The notes under the pieces are model-generated. The model was given only the letters and a program-made list of their open reading frames with translations, ran no database searches and was not told where the DNA came from. A stretch of DNA of 16,765 bases from JAWXCF01 sp034440515 (lineage in GTDB: Bacteria > Bacteroidota > Bacteroidia > CAILMK01), in the NCBI GenBank assembly GCA_034440515.1, contig JAWXCF010000051.1, positions 1 through 16,765 on the forward strand, written 5' to 3'. Made by a program: the position numbers and the translations under genes. Of this stretch, positions 1 to 7,175 are shown one piece after another. Every line of letters begins with the position of its first letter. Position 1 is the first letter of the stretch.

Positions 1-1430
1 ATGGCTTCGCTAAAATTTATAAGGTCTGACGTAGGGTTGGGGTAAACACCAATTCCTATTTTGTTAGTATGGTTAGCTATGCCAGACACCCTGCTATCAT
101 AAGTAACAAATAGTCCTGCCTTCCTGATAGGTGAGTTACCTCGAGCAATGGTAATGGGCGTGCCATTGTAATCTTGGGTAAATCTACCAAAGTAATAAAC
201 GACTGTTGTGCTGATAGGGCTAATGGCATCAATGAATATAGAACCACCGTTAAACTCATCAGGTCGATAATAAATAATCTGTTGGTCTTTATTAAAAATG
301 AATATTTTATTCAAACCTGTATATGTTTTATTGTTGTAGCCTTTTAATTCTACCTCATAATCAGAAACAGCAAGATATAAATTATTCAGGGTGTCTATAC
401 TAACACTAAAGGGTATAGCGTAAGGTTTTACTTTTGTTAAGAGTATTTTTCTTGTAACTTTATCTGAGATGCCGTCCCAAGTTATCCATTCTATTTTACC
501 AAAAGAATCTAAATCTAATATTGGGTCTCCACTTCTTAAGCTACTGTTTTGAATGATTAAGTTAAAAGCCGATGCACCACCTGCAAAAAGATCACTAATG
601 AAAGAAGTATTCCGATTTTTTCTAAATGTGTTTAATACTATGTATTGTTTAAATACACCTTGTTTGTCAAAACTTTGCAATACACTTGCCGATTTATCTG
701 TCAATATTATTGTACCGTTCCCATTGGTAAAACTATCGGCTACTGAACCATACATAGCGAGTTGTTGCGTTTTGGCATCATATTGTAAATAAGTTTTATT
801 AGTTGAAATAGATATTCCAGCACCAATATCTTTACTCCATTGTAGTTTTAAATCTTTAAAATAAGATAATACCAATCTTGACTTTCTGCCCTTAGGGTTG
901 GTATATTTTTTCCCGGCTGCATCAGTAAAACTGTCTGTATAACTCACCAAATAATAATATTCTGTTTTGCTAACAAAGGCAATTTTGTTGGTTAACAAAT
1001 ATGATGTTCTGCGACATACGGGAATATTGGTAGTTACTAAAGTATTGTTGCTGTAGTCTATAACTTCTTTGTAGGCAGGCTCTGCAAAGTAGTTGTCTGT
1101 AGTAATTAATGATAATTTAGGGTGCTTTAGCAATCCCGTAGCAGTACTGGTAGATACAGTGTCATTTTTTTCATCTAGATGTATAGTGGTAACAGGGGCG
1201 GTACACAGCAACTTATTGTTTAGGTATAGGGTAGTATCATATATTTCTATCTCTATTATTTTGTGACTATTAGGTAATGCTATATAATTCCTAATTATAC
1301 TAGAGCCATTATTACCCTGTATGGTATATAGGCTGGGCGCAGGTAGGCTTTGTGCGAAAGTGACAGAAGTAATTAACAATACTGAAATTGTTAATAAGGT
1401 GTGACTAAGTTTTCTTAATAATGTTTGCAT
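1..1430 (-). CDS. Secreted protein with T9SS C-terminal sorting domain, 3' end cut by window edge
   Basis: The frame is open from an ATG at 1430 down to base 3 (476 full codons) with no stop, so the gene continues past the left edge. Residues 1-27 form a signal peptide: MQTLLRKLSHT, a hydrophobic core LLTISVLLITSVTFA, then QS. The last visible residues (about 462-476) read VYPNPTSDLINFSEA, the standard opening of a type A T9SS sorting domain, so about 65-75 residues are probably missing. The protein should be exported by Sec, then T9SS, and anchored at or released from the cell surface. The central 430 residues contain no enzyme motif I recognise. Stretches such as YGSVADSFTNGNGTIILTDK and LNNLYLAVSD resemble blades of beta-propeller-like secreted proteins, but that is only an impression. 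It is divergent from the small secreted gene at 1472 across 41 bases. A one-mismatch -7 box (TATTATTG, 1446-1453) lies 15 bases upstream of the ATG. Confidence 0.88.
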   Translation of the reverse strand, partial: MQTLLRKLSHTLLTISVLLITSVTFAQSLPAPSLYTIQGNNGSSIIRNYIALPNSHKIIEIEIYDTTLYLNNKLLCTAPVTTIHLDEKNDTVSTSTATGLLKHPKLSLITTDNYFAEPAYKEVIDYSNNTLVTTNIPVCRRTSYLLTNKIAFVSKTEYYYLVSYTDSFTDAAGKKYTNPKGRKSRLVLSYFKDLKLQWSKDIGAGISISTNKTYLQYDAKTQQLAMYGSVADSFTNGNGTIILTDKSASVLQSFDKQGVFKQYIVLNTFRKNRNTSFISDLFAGGASAFNLIIQNSSLRSGDPILDLDSFGKIEWITWDGISDKVTRKILLTKVKPYAIPFSVSIDTLNNLYLAVSDYEVELKGYNNKTYTGLNKIFIFNKDQQIIYYRPDEFNGGSIFIDAISPISTTVVYYFGRFTQDYNGTPITIARGNSPIRKAGLFVTYDSRVSGIANHTNKIGIGVYPNPTSDLINFSEA

Positions 1431-1471
1431 AATGATATATATATACAATAATAAACAATTTTTTTAATAAG

Positions 1472-1882
1472 ATGAAAAAAGCGTCAATTATTTTCTTATT
1501 GCTGTTTCTTGGCTTATTTGTCAAGTCAGCTAGCGTGCAAGCACAAATTCAAACTTGTACAGTAACCATTACCAATCATGCCGATTGTGAGTATTTTCTC
1601 GCAATTGTTTATGAACAATGCCCTGGAGGACCCACGACTCAAAAGGCATTTGCTGCCATACCCCTACCTATATCTGGCGGGAATAATGGTATACCTTCAG
1701 TTATAAACATTAATTATAACTGTAACCCTAACTGTAAATATACAGTTGAGATTAGTAGGAGTGCTCCTATCGTTGTTCCTAACACTGGTGGTGGTGGTAT
1801 TGTTGGTTATTGCCAACTTGGACCAGGTGCCACATTTAGTTACACTGTAAGTGGACACGACATCACTATTTGGAATCCGTAG
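1472..1882 (+). CDS. Small secreted six-cysteine protein, unknown function
   Basis: This 136-codon gene has a clear Sec signal peptide: MKKASIIFLLLFLGLFVKSASVQA, with likely cleavage after A24. The mature part of about 112 residues contains six cysteines (29, 39, 50, 84, 88, 114), enough for three disulfides in the periplasm or outside the cell. It also has a glycine run (106-109) and alternating hydrophobic/polar stretches (TVTITN, TVEISR, FSYTVSGHDITIW), suggesting a small beta-sandwich. There is no lipobox and no T9SS sorting domain, so it is probably periplasmic or released by another route. I do not recognise the family. It starts 41 bases from the divergent T9SS cargo gene and ends 17 bases before a strong hairpin. 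The shared upstream space suggests joint control but does not prove it. The ATG at 1472 places the signal peptide correctly. Confidence 0.82.
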   Translation: MKKASIIFLLLFLGLFVKSASVQAQIQTCTVTITNHADCEYFLAIVYEQCPGGPTTQKAFAAIPLPISGGNNGIPSVININYNCNPNCKYTVEISRSAPIVVPNTGGGGIVGYCQLGPGATFSYTVSGHDITIWNP

Positions 1883-1899
1883 TTATAAACAAAATTTAT

Positions 1900-1931
1900 A
1901 TATTGGGGTAATTATTCAATTGCCCCAATAT
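1900..1931. terminator. Bidirectional hairpin between convergent genes
   Basis: ATATTGGGGTAA (1900-1911) pairs with TTGCCCCAATAT (1920-1931) across an 8-base loop, giving a 12-bp stem with one T:G pair. It sits between the stop at 1882 (plus) and the stop at 1935 (minus). A T-rich stretch (TTCTTATTT) follows on the plus strand, and an A/T-rich stretch with short T runs follows on the minus strand. It can serve both genes. Confidence 0.75.
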
Positions 1932-1934
1932 TTC

Positions 1935-2861
1935 TTATTTCATACTTTCTACCACTTCTTTTATTCCCAGTTCTGGTGGTGTAATCATACTGCCAAACCT
2001 TTTGGTGAATTTGTTGCTGTCAAAGTAGTAGTCTTGGGTGTATTGATAGACCATTTCTTTTAGCTCAGTTAGTCCAAGTACAAATAGTCCTAATATTCCC
2101 ATCATCCATACGGGCAGTAATTGGATTTTTGGGCTAATATTCATTTCTTTAGCTATTTGCGTTACCCAATCTTTACCCGTCATTTGGGTGTCGTAGGTGG
2201 GCAGGTGCCATACTTGATTGTAGGCATCTTCCGTATTTGCCAGCAGGGCAGTGGCCTTAGCAGCATCAACCGTGTAGGTAAATGTGTGTCTTTTGCTTGT
2301 AGAACCTAACCATTGTGCTGGTTTTCCCTTTTTAAAATTATTAAATACGGTAACATTTAACACACCATTTTTTGTATTAGGCCCATAGAAATCAGCTGAT
2401 CTGGCTATTATCGCTCGTATTTGTCCAGCATTGATTTCGTCCATCAGCATTTTGGCTGTTTCAGCCCTTATTTTCCCTTTCTTACTGCTTGGTTTCCACG
2501 GGGTTTGTTCTGTCATATGGCCTACTTTAGTAGGGTCATACATATATACATTGTCAAAGAATACCAGTTTGCAATGGTACTTTTTACAAGCATCTATCAC
2601 ATTGCGCATCGTTTTTGGCCATTCTACTGCCCATATCTTAGCCTTGTAGGTATAGCCTACCATTAGATATACTATGTCACTGCCGCTTACAGCTTTATCA
2701 ACTTCAGCTGCCTGGGTTAGGTCTGCTGCCATCAATTCGTCATTAAGATTTACCTTTTTCGGATTGCGACTTACCAGCCTTATTTTATCTGTATATTTAA
2801 TCAGTTCTTCTGCCAATGGTTCGGCAATGGCGCCGCCAGATCCCAATATCGTTTGCATCAT
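1935..2861 (-). CDS. NAD(P)-binding SDR-type (epimerase/reductase-like) protein
   Basis: The protein begins with an N-terminal Rossmann strand and glycine motif, MMQTILGSGGAIAEPLAEEL, followed by IRLVSRNPKK, where a cofactor-specificity loop would lie. It then has SDIVYLMVG, VFFDNVYMYDP and SADFYGPN, the layout of atypical extended SDR proteins (NAD-dependent epimerase/dehydratase or NmrA-like). The classic catalytic YxxxK is not obvious: NVYMYDPTK has a Tyr and a nearby Lys but not the standard spacing. Substrate is unknown. A hydrophobic stretch WMMGILGLFVLGL near the C-terminus may associate with the membrane. I start at the ATG at 2861 (308 residues), not the in-frame ATG at 2880-2882. 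The upstream ATG overlaps an exact TAnnTTTG box, and the later start gives the normal 6-residue lead into the glycine motif. The frame from 2882 would give 315 residues. The gene is divergent from the glycosyltransferase and convergent with the small secreted gene. Confidence 0.85.
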   Translation of the reverse strand: MMQTILGSGGAIAEPLAEELIKYTDKIRLVSRNPKKVNLNDELMAADLTQAAEVDKAVSGSDIVYLMVGYTYKAKIWAVEWPKTMRNVIDACKKYHCKLVFFDNVYMYDPTKVGHMTEQTPWKPSSKKGKIRAETAKMLMDEINAGQIRAIIARSADFYGPNTKNGVLNVTVFNNFKKGKPAQWLGSTSKRHTFTYTVDAAKATALLANTEDAYNQVWHLPTYDTQMTGKDWVTQIAKEMNISPKIQLLPVWMMGILGLFVLGLTELKEMVYQYTQDYYFDSNKFTKRFGSMITPPELGIKEVVESMK

Positions 2862-2875
2862 AATTGTATTTACAC

Positions 2876-2883
2876 CAAACATA
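2876..2883 (-). promoter_or_regulatory. -7 box (TATGTTTG) for the SDR-type gene
   Basis: The minus strand reads TATGTTTG, an exact match to the Bacteroidota -7 element TAnnTTTG, ending 14 bases before the ATG at 2861. I see no well-spaced -33 TTG, so support rests on this one element. If real, it places the upstream ATG at 2882 inside the promoter. Confidence 0.4.
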
Positions 2884-2989
2884 CAAACGTTTCAATCTAT
2901 TGACATTTTAGGTATTTCCAATTGTACTAAATCGGTATTGAGTTAAATAAATACATAGTTTAATATTTATCACATATCAAACTAACATA

Positions 2990-3017
2990 TTTGAGTAAAA
3001 ACTAAAACTTACTTTTG
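2990..3017 (+). promoter_or_regulatory. Promoter (-33 TTTG, -7 TACTTTTG) for the ArnT-like gene
   Basis: TTTG at 2990-2993 is followed after 16 bases by TACTTTTG (3010-3017), an exact TAnnTTTG box. Spacing is one base short of the usual 17-23. The same 11-base string TTACTTTTGCA occurs in front of pssA (7151-7161), which supports function. The box overlaps the TTG at 3015 that would otherwise be the longest start for the next gene. Confidence 0.55.
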
Positions 3018-3035
3018 CATCATATCATTACCGCA

Positions 3036-4499
3036 GTGCGTAGCCACACGTTTTCTAATCAATTATTTGTAACCATAGTTTGGTGGATATTGCTAATACT
3101 GGGTTTATATGCTATTTTATTTTTACAATTAGAGCGCATATCGCTGATAATGTGGGACGAGGCAGGTGTAGCAACCAATGCATTAGATATGTATTTGGGT
3201 GGTAATCCATTCGCACCTACACAGTTGGGCAAACCAGATTTGTTTAATCTTAAGCCACCCTTAGTTCCATTTATACAGAGTCTATTTATGCGAATGATTC
3301 CTGCTCAGCATCATTTGTTAGCCATTAGATTACCTAGCGTTATATCGGTAGCTGCACTATGTATTTTCATAGCATTGTGGATGTCGAAAAGGATACATAA
3401 TAAGTGGGCAGGCCTAGCTGCGGCGATGTTAGTTGCCTCTGCACCAATACCTTTTTTAGATCATAGCTGGCGTACGGGCGACTATGATGCTATGTTGACA
3501 GCGTTTCTAATTATTTCTGCCCTTATATTTTACATTTTTATAAAATCATTAAGGTATAAATACCTGTACCTAAGCGTAGTATGTATGGTTTTAGCAGTTT
3601 GGTGCAAGGGAATTGCTGTGTTGCCTGTTTTGGTTGGAATGTTCATTTGGCTAATTTTTAATAAAAATGCAAATACTATTTTTAGTCAAACAAAGTTTTA
3701 TGTAGCCATAGTATTGGGCTTAGCTTTTGCTGCCGCAATTTATTTACTTAGAGATTATTACCACATTCATTACCTTAATATTTGGTGGCAAAACGAAGTG
3801 TTAAACTTGGCAACTAGCAATGTACAAGGGCACGGTGAGCCGTGGTGGTTTTACCTAAAGCTGATGTGGTTTCATAATTTGTACCTTACTAGTTTGTTTT
3901 TGACTTCGACTTTATATTTATGTTATTTAAAATTTTATACTAAGGGGGAAATACCCAGTAGTATTCTGTACATAGTTATACTATTTTCAACTAATCTGAC
4001 AATTATATCTATAGCAACTACAAAAAATGAGTGGTATGCAACACCCATTAGTGTATTTATGGCGATAATCATAACAATGACCTTAACTTTAGCGATAATT
4101 AAATATAAATCTTACCTAAATCTTCTGTTTTTGATTTTGTCTATTTATCCAGTGTATATGTGCATAAAGAGCAACTTAACTAAAAGTGACTCCATAGATT
4201 GGGATATGGCCTTGATTGTAAAATATTTGCCTAGACTGGAGGAAGAAAAACCAGACCTTAAGACCTTTACTATGGTTCATTCTCAAATCAATCCAAGCTA
4301 TTCTTATTATAATGGTTATTACAATCATAGAAAGCAGGGCTACCACATTAATCTTCAACATTTAGATTCTTTTTCTGCCTACAATTATCACGGATACGTA
4401 GTAACCACAGAGGTTGAGCCTGTAAGACGACTAGATACAACAGTTGGCTATCAGATTATCCATCAACAAGGTTGGTGCAGAGTGTATTATCGTAAGTAA
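3036..4499 (+). CDS. ArnT/PMT-like integral membrane glycosyltransferase (GT-C fold)
   Basis: This hydrophobic protein of 487 residues (from GTG at 3036) has roughly 10-12 predicted membrane spans and a soluble tail of about 100 residues. After the first span comes WDEAGVATNALDM (from about residue 40), carrying the acidic pair of the first periplasmic loop in PMT/ArnT enzymes. LKPPLVPFIQSL (from about 72) follows, matching the KPPL motif of that family, and then SWRTGDYDAM (from about 144). Such enzymes use polyprenyl-phosphate sugars to modify lipid A, proteins or other envelope polymers on the outer face of the inner membrane; the acceptor here is unknown. The only in-frame starts before the first span are TTG 3015 and GTG 3036. 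TTG 3015 lies inside the -7 promoter box and a stop precedes it at 3003, so I favour GTG 3036. The family assignment is firm; substrate is not. Confidence 0.85.
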   Translation: MRSHTFSNQLFVTIVWWILLILGLYAILFLQLERISLIMWDEAGVATNALDMYLGGNPFAPTQLGKPDLFNLKPPLVPFIQSLFMRMIPAQHHLLAIRLPSVISVAALCIFIALWMSKRIHNKWAGLAAAMLVASAPIPFLDHSWRTGDYDAMLTAFLIISALIFYIFIKSLRYKYLYLSVVCMVLAVWCKGIAVLPVLVGMFIWLIFNKNANTIFSQTKFYVAIVLGLAFAAAIYLLRDYYHIHYLNIWWQNEVLNLATSNVQGHGEPWWFYLKLMWFHNLYLTSLFLTSTLYLCYLKFYTKGEIPSSILYIVILFSTNLTIISIATTKNEWYATPISVFMAIIITMTLTLAIIKYKSYLNLLFLILSIYPVYMCIKSNLTKSDSIDWDMALIVKYLPRLEEEKPDLKTFTMVHSQINPSYSYYNGYYNHRKQGYHINLQHLDSFSAYNYHGYVVTTEVEPVRRLDTTVGYQIIHQQGWCRVYYRK

Positions 4500-4644
4500 A
4501 TACTAGTACCAGTTAGGTAATTTTTATTATTATTTAAATTCACTATCGGTATTAAATTATGTTCTTTAGTGTGTGAATACACATTCTTGAATAATAATTT
4601 AAACCAAATCTATACAACTAACGTAAGTGCAAGTAGGACAATAG

Positions 4645-4806
4645 GAATTTGGTTTACAAATTCAAAATTTAACAAATATTGAATGGAATGAAGCCGCGTT
4701 TGACACAGAAACTAGGCTAAAAGGAGAAGTAAACACAGTTGATGAATTATGCTTTACTCCTGGTACTCCATTCTTTTTAAAATTGACAGCATCGTATAGA
4801 TTTTAG
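4645..4806 (+). pseudogene. C-terminal relic of a TonB-dependent outer-membrane receptor
   Basis: After an in-frame TAG at 4642, 53 codons run open to a TAG at 4804. They contain QIQNLTNIEWNEAAFDTETR (from 4657) followed by VDELCFTPGTPFFLKLTASY and a final RF. NLxNxxWNEAxFDTExRL ... ELxFTPGTPFFLK ... F is a very familiar ending of Bacteroidota TonB-dependent receptors: the last beta strands of the barrel with the terminal Phe needed for outer-membrane assembly. No start codon serves this frame. The preceding bases (about 4536-4649) look more coding-like in another frame, ending with SASRTIGIW, which suggests a frameshift at about 4648-4651. Full-length receptors are several hundred residues or more, so only the tail survives. 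A T-tract terminator lies 57 bases beyond the stop, as expected for the 3' end of a lost gene. It is inferred to be non-functional. Confidence 0.72.
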
Positions 4807-4827
4807 TGTATTTGGGTTGCGTAACTT

Positions 4828-4860
4828 TTTAATAAAAAAAGGAATACGTTTTTTATTAAA
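4828..4860. repeat. AT-only inverted repeat, 12 bp perfect
   Basis: TTTAATAAAAAA (4828-4839) and TTTTTTATTAAA (4849-4860) are perfect inverse complements around a 9-base spacer. The stem is weak because it has no G or C. It sits directly before the terminator hairpin and may form part of a two-stage termination region, or be a relic of the lost gene's 3' end. Confidence 0.5.
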
Positions 4861-4862
4861 TT

Positions 4863-4907
4863 CCTGCATTACCTAAAAAAATGAGTTATGCAGGCTTTCT
4901 TTTTTTT
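4863..4907 (+). terminator. Rho-independent terminator
   Basis: CCTGCATTAC (4863-4872) pairs with GTTATGCAGG (4885-4894) with one mismatch, followed by C and TTTCTTTTTTTT (4896-4907). It is oriented for plus-strand transcripts. It would end the message from the ArnT-like gene and was probably the terminator of the lost receptor gene. Confidence 0.75.
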
Positions 4908-4984
4908 ATGATTGTTGAGAGTTGATACTCACTAAAGCTTCTGCATAAGATAATTAAACTCTTTTCCTAACCTCTATTTATTCT

Positions 4985-7042
4985 CTACCAATTTAGCAAT
5001 TCCTCAACCGCTGCAATAAGTCGGTGTTTCGGCAAATAGTTTTGCTCTAGCTCTGGTGCAAATGGAATCGGAGTGTCTAAGCTGCCTATGCGCTTAACTG
5101 GCGCATCTAAGCAGGTAAAGCAATACTCACCTATGTAGGCGGCTATCTCTGCACTGATGCTACCTGTCAGGCTATCTTCATTTAATACCAGTACCTTACC
5201 TGTTTTCTGTACACTGGCAGTTACGGTTTCAGTATCCCAAGGTAATAGGGTACGCAAATCTATTAATTCAATACCTGCATCTGGATGTTCAGCTATATAC
5301 TCTAGCACCCAATGTACACCGGCACCGTAGGTAACTACGGTAAGAGAATCACCTACGGTAACTATTTTAGCCTTACCTATTTGTATGGTGTAATAATCAT
5401 CATAGACCTCTTCACTAACACTGCGATAAAGTGCTTTATGTTCAAACACCAAAATAGGATTCGGATCTTCTATGGCACTGCATAACAAACCTTTGGCATC
5501 AGCCGGGGTACTTGGATATACAATTTTTAATCCTGGTACGTGGAAAAACCAAGCCTCGTTACTTTGACTATGGAAGGGTCCTGCACCCACACCTGCACCA
5601 GTCGGCATTCTGATAACTACATCCGCATTTTGACCCCAGCGCCAATACATTTTAGCCAAATTATTTACTATTTGATTAAATGCGCAGGTTACAAAGTCAG
5701 CAAATTGCATCTCAATCATTGCCTTTTTACCCTCTAGGCTTAGTCCAAGACCAATGCCTACTATAGCACTTTCACACAGGGTAGTATTTCTCACTCGTTC
5801 TAAACCAAATTCCTCAACAAAATTTTCAGTAATTTTAAATACTCCACCGTACTCGGCTATGTCTTGACCCATCAGTATTAGTTCTGGGTATTTCTGCATA
5901 CTTTGCTTTAACCCATCACTTAATGCATCAATTAACCTCTTTTTGCTTTTAGTTGCATACTGTGGTTCTATAGCATAGTTGTTATCATTTGCAACAGCAC
6001 TTGCCAATAATATTGGAGTATAGGGTGCATATACTTGCGCCAACTCGTGTTCAGTATTTGGAACAGGGGCGGGCAAGTCTAAAGCGAAATTAATTGCCTC
6101 ATTTATATCCTCTTGATACTTATTTCTATATTTATATATAAAGTCTGTATCAATAACTTTATTCTTTTTTAACCAATTTTCATAATTGGTAAGGGGGTCT
6201 TTTTTAGCCCATAGATCAAACAATTCTTGGGGTACATATTTGGTACCGCTGGCTTCCTCGTGGCCTCTCATTCTGAATGTAATACATTCAATTAATACAG
6301 GTTCGGGGTTTTCTCTCATTTCATTAGCTAGGGTAGAAATGGTATGATAAACTTCCAACAAGTTATTTCCATCTATTTTTACACCACGCATTCCGTAACC
6401 CATAGCTCTATCTACTAGATTTTCACAGGCATATTGCTCACTGGTAGTTGTACTTAGCCCATAGCCATTGTTCTCAATTATAAATATAACAGGCAATTTC
6501 CATACTGCTGCTGTATTCAGAGCTTCGTGAAATTCTCCCTCGCTAGTTCCACCCTCCCCGGTAAATGCTATGCTAATTTTCGCCTCTTTATTTAGTTTGT
6601 AGCTAAGGGCTACACCTGCTGCCAAACTTAGTTGGGGGCCTAGATGGCTAATCATACCAGCTATATAATGATCCTTTACCCCAAAGTGAAAGCTGCGTTC
6701 TCTACCTTGACTATAACCTTCTGCTTTGCCTTGTAATTGTGCAAATAGCGTCTTCAAATCGCAACCTCTGGTCGTGAATACACCCAAATTTCTATGAAGT
6801 GGCATAATCCACTCATCATCTTGCATTGCCATTGTAGCACCAACTGATATAGCTTCTTGGCCAATACCACTAAACCATTTGCTTACCTGACCTTTACGCA
6901 GCATTAGCAGCATTTTTTCCTCTATTAACCTAGGCTTCAACATACCCAAATACAATAGTCTTAATTCCTCATCAGTCAGACCTTTACGTTTGTAGTCAAT
7001 GTGAACGTCATCATTTATTGTATTTGTTGACACTTTAGCCAT
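4985..7042 (-). CDS. Fused alpha/beta 2-oxoacid dehydrogenase E1 component
   Basis: This 685-residue protein joins the E1 alpha and E1 beta chains, a fusion common in Bacteroidota. The alpha half (about 25-320) carries the thiamine diphosphate motif GEGGTSEGEF...IIENN at 162-192 and the RMRGHEEASGTKY segment (257-269). The beta half (about 368-685) carries TLCESAIVGIGLGLSLEG (421-438), the QFADF segment (446-450), GAGVGAGPFHSQSNEAWF (482-499) and PGLKIVYPSTP (503-513). It decarboxylates a 2-oxoacid and transfers the acyl group to the lipoyl domain of E2; branched-chain 2-oxoacids are the likeliest substrate, pyruvate the alternative. The usual GDG that starts the cofactor motif reads GEG here, a conservative change at a metal-binding position. 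E2 and E3 genes are not in the window. The ATG at 7042 leads directly into the first domain and has a good promoter upstream. Confidence 0.93.
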   Translation of the reverse strand: MAKVSTNTINDDVHIDYKRKGLTDEELRLLYLGMLKPRLIEEKMLLMLRKGQVSKWFSGIGQEAISVGATMAMQDDEWIMPLHRNLGVFTTRGCDLKTLFAQLQGKAEGYSQGRERSFHFGVKDHYIAGMISHLGPQLSLAAGVALSYKLNKEAKISIAFTGEGGTSEGEFHEALNTAAVWKLPVIFIIENNGYGLSTTTSEQYACENLVDRAMGYGMRGVKIDGNNLLEVYHTISTLANEMRENPEPVLIECITFRMRGHEEASGTKYVPQELFDLWAKKDPLTNYENWLKKNKVIDTDFIYKYRNKYQEDINEAINFALDLPAPVPNTEHELAQVYAPYTPILLASAVANDNNYAIEPQYATKSKKRLIDALSDGLKQSMQKYPELILMGQDIAEYGGVFKITENFVEEFGLERVRNTTLCESAIVGIGLGLSLEGKKAMIEMQFADFVTCAFNQIVNNLAKMYWRWGQNADVVIRMPTGAGVGAGPFHSQSNEAWFFHVPGLKIVYPSTPADAKGLLCSAIEDPNPILVFEHKALYRSVSEEVYDDYYTIQIGKAKIVTVGDSLTVVTYGAGVHWVLEYIAEHPDAGIELIDLRTLLPWDTETVTASVQKTGKVLVLNEDSLTGSISAEIAAYIGEYCFTCLDAPVKRIGSLDTPIPFAPELEQNYLPKHRLIAAVEELLNW

Positions 7043-7070
7043 AGCTATTAGCTTATTAATTTAATTAGAA

Positions 7071-7099
7071 CAAAAATAACTTCTATTTACAACTGGCAA
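7071..7099 (-). promoter_or_regulatory. Promoter (TTG-N18-TATTTTTG) for the E1 gene
   Basis: On the minus strand TTG (7097-7099), an 18-base spacer and TATTTTTG (7071-7078) form a full Bacteroidota -33/-7 promoter, 28 bases upstream of the ATG at 7042. Both elements and the spacing fit the consensus, making this the best promoter in the window. It shares the 133-base divergent region with the pssA promoter. Confidence 0.65.
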
Positions 7100-7151
7100 T
7101 TGCACCAATTCATTTTAATTCCCGGATTTAATATATCCAATTATTAAGATT

Positions 7152-7159
7152 TACTTTTG
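7152..7159 (+). promoter_or_regulatory. -7 box (TACTTTTG) for pssA-purS
   Basis: TACTTTTG exactly matches TAnnTTTG and ends 16 bases before the pssA ATG. The wider string TTACTTTTGCA is identical to the one before the ArnT-like gene. No clear -33 TTG is visible at the right distance. Confidence 0.5.
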
Positions 7160-7175
7160 CAACTAATTATACGGA

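Larger units (their letters stand above)
4500..4984. other. 485-base stretch without an intact gene
   Basis: This stretch contains, in order, about 140 bases of AT-rich DNA, the relic of a TonB-dependent receptor 3' end (4645-4806), an AT-only 12-bp inverted repeat (4828-4860) and a rho-independent terminator (4863-4907). The last 75 bases before the E1 stop codon show nothing I recognise. No intact frame with a credible start exists on either strand. Confidence 0.8.

Noticed and set aside
553..792. 79-codon plus-strand open frame
   Set aside because: It lies entirely inside the minus-strand T9SS cargo gene, which has a signal peptide and sorting domain. The plus-strand translation shows no motif.
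1434..1444. (AT)n run between divergent genes as a phase-variation repeat
   Set aside because: The run is only about 11 bases with no neighbouring promoter spacer that it would change. It is too short to argue for slipped-strand switching.
2421..2666. Overlapping plus-strand open frames of 70-80 codons
   Set aside because: They are antisense to the SDR-type gene, rich in Phe/His/Tyr from antisense reading, and lack a promoter or family match.
3015..3017. TTG as start of the ArnT-like gene
   Set aside because: The codon is part of the -7 promoter box TACTTTTG, so it is unlikely to be in the message. GTG 3036 is preferred, though without transcript data this stays a judgement.
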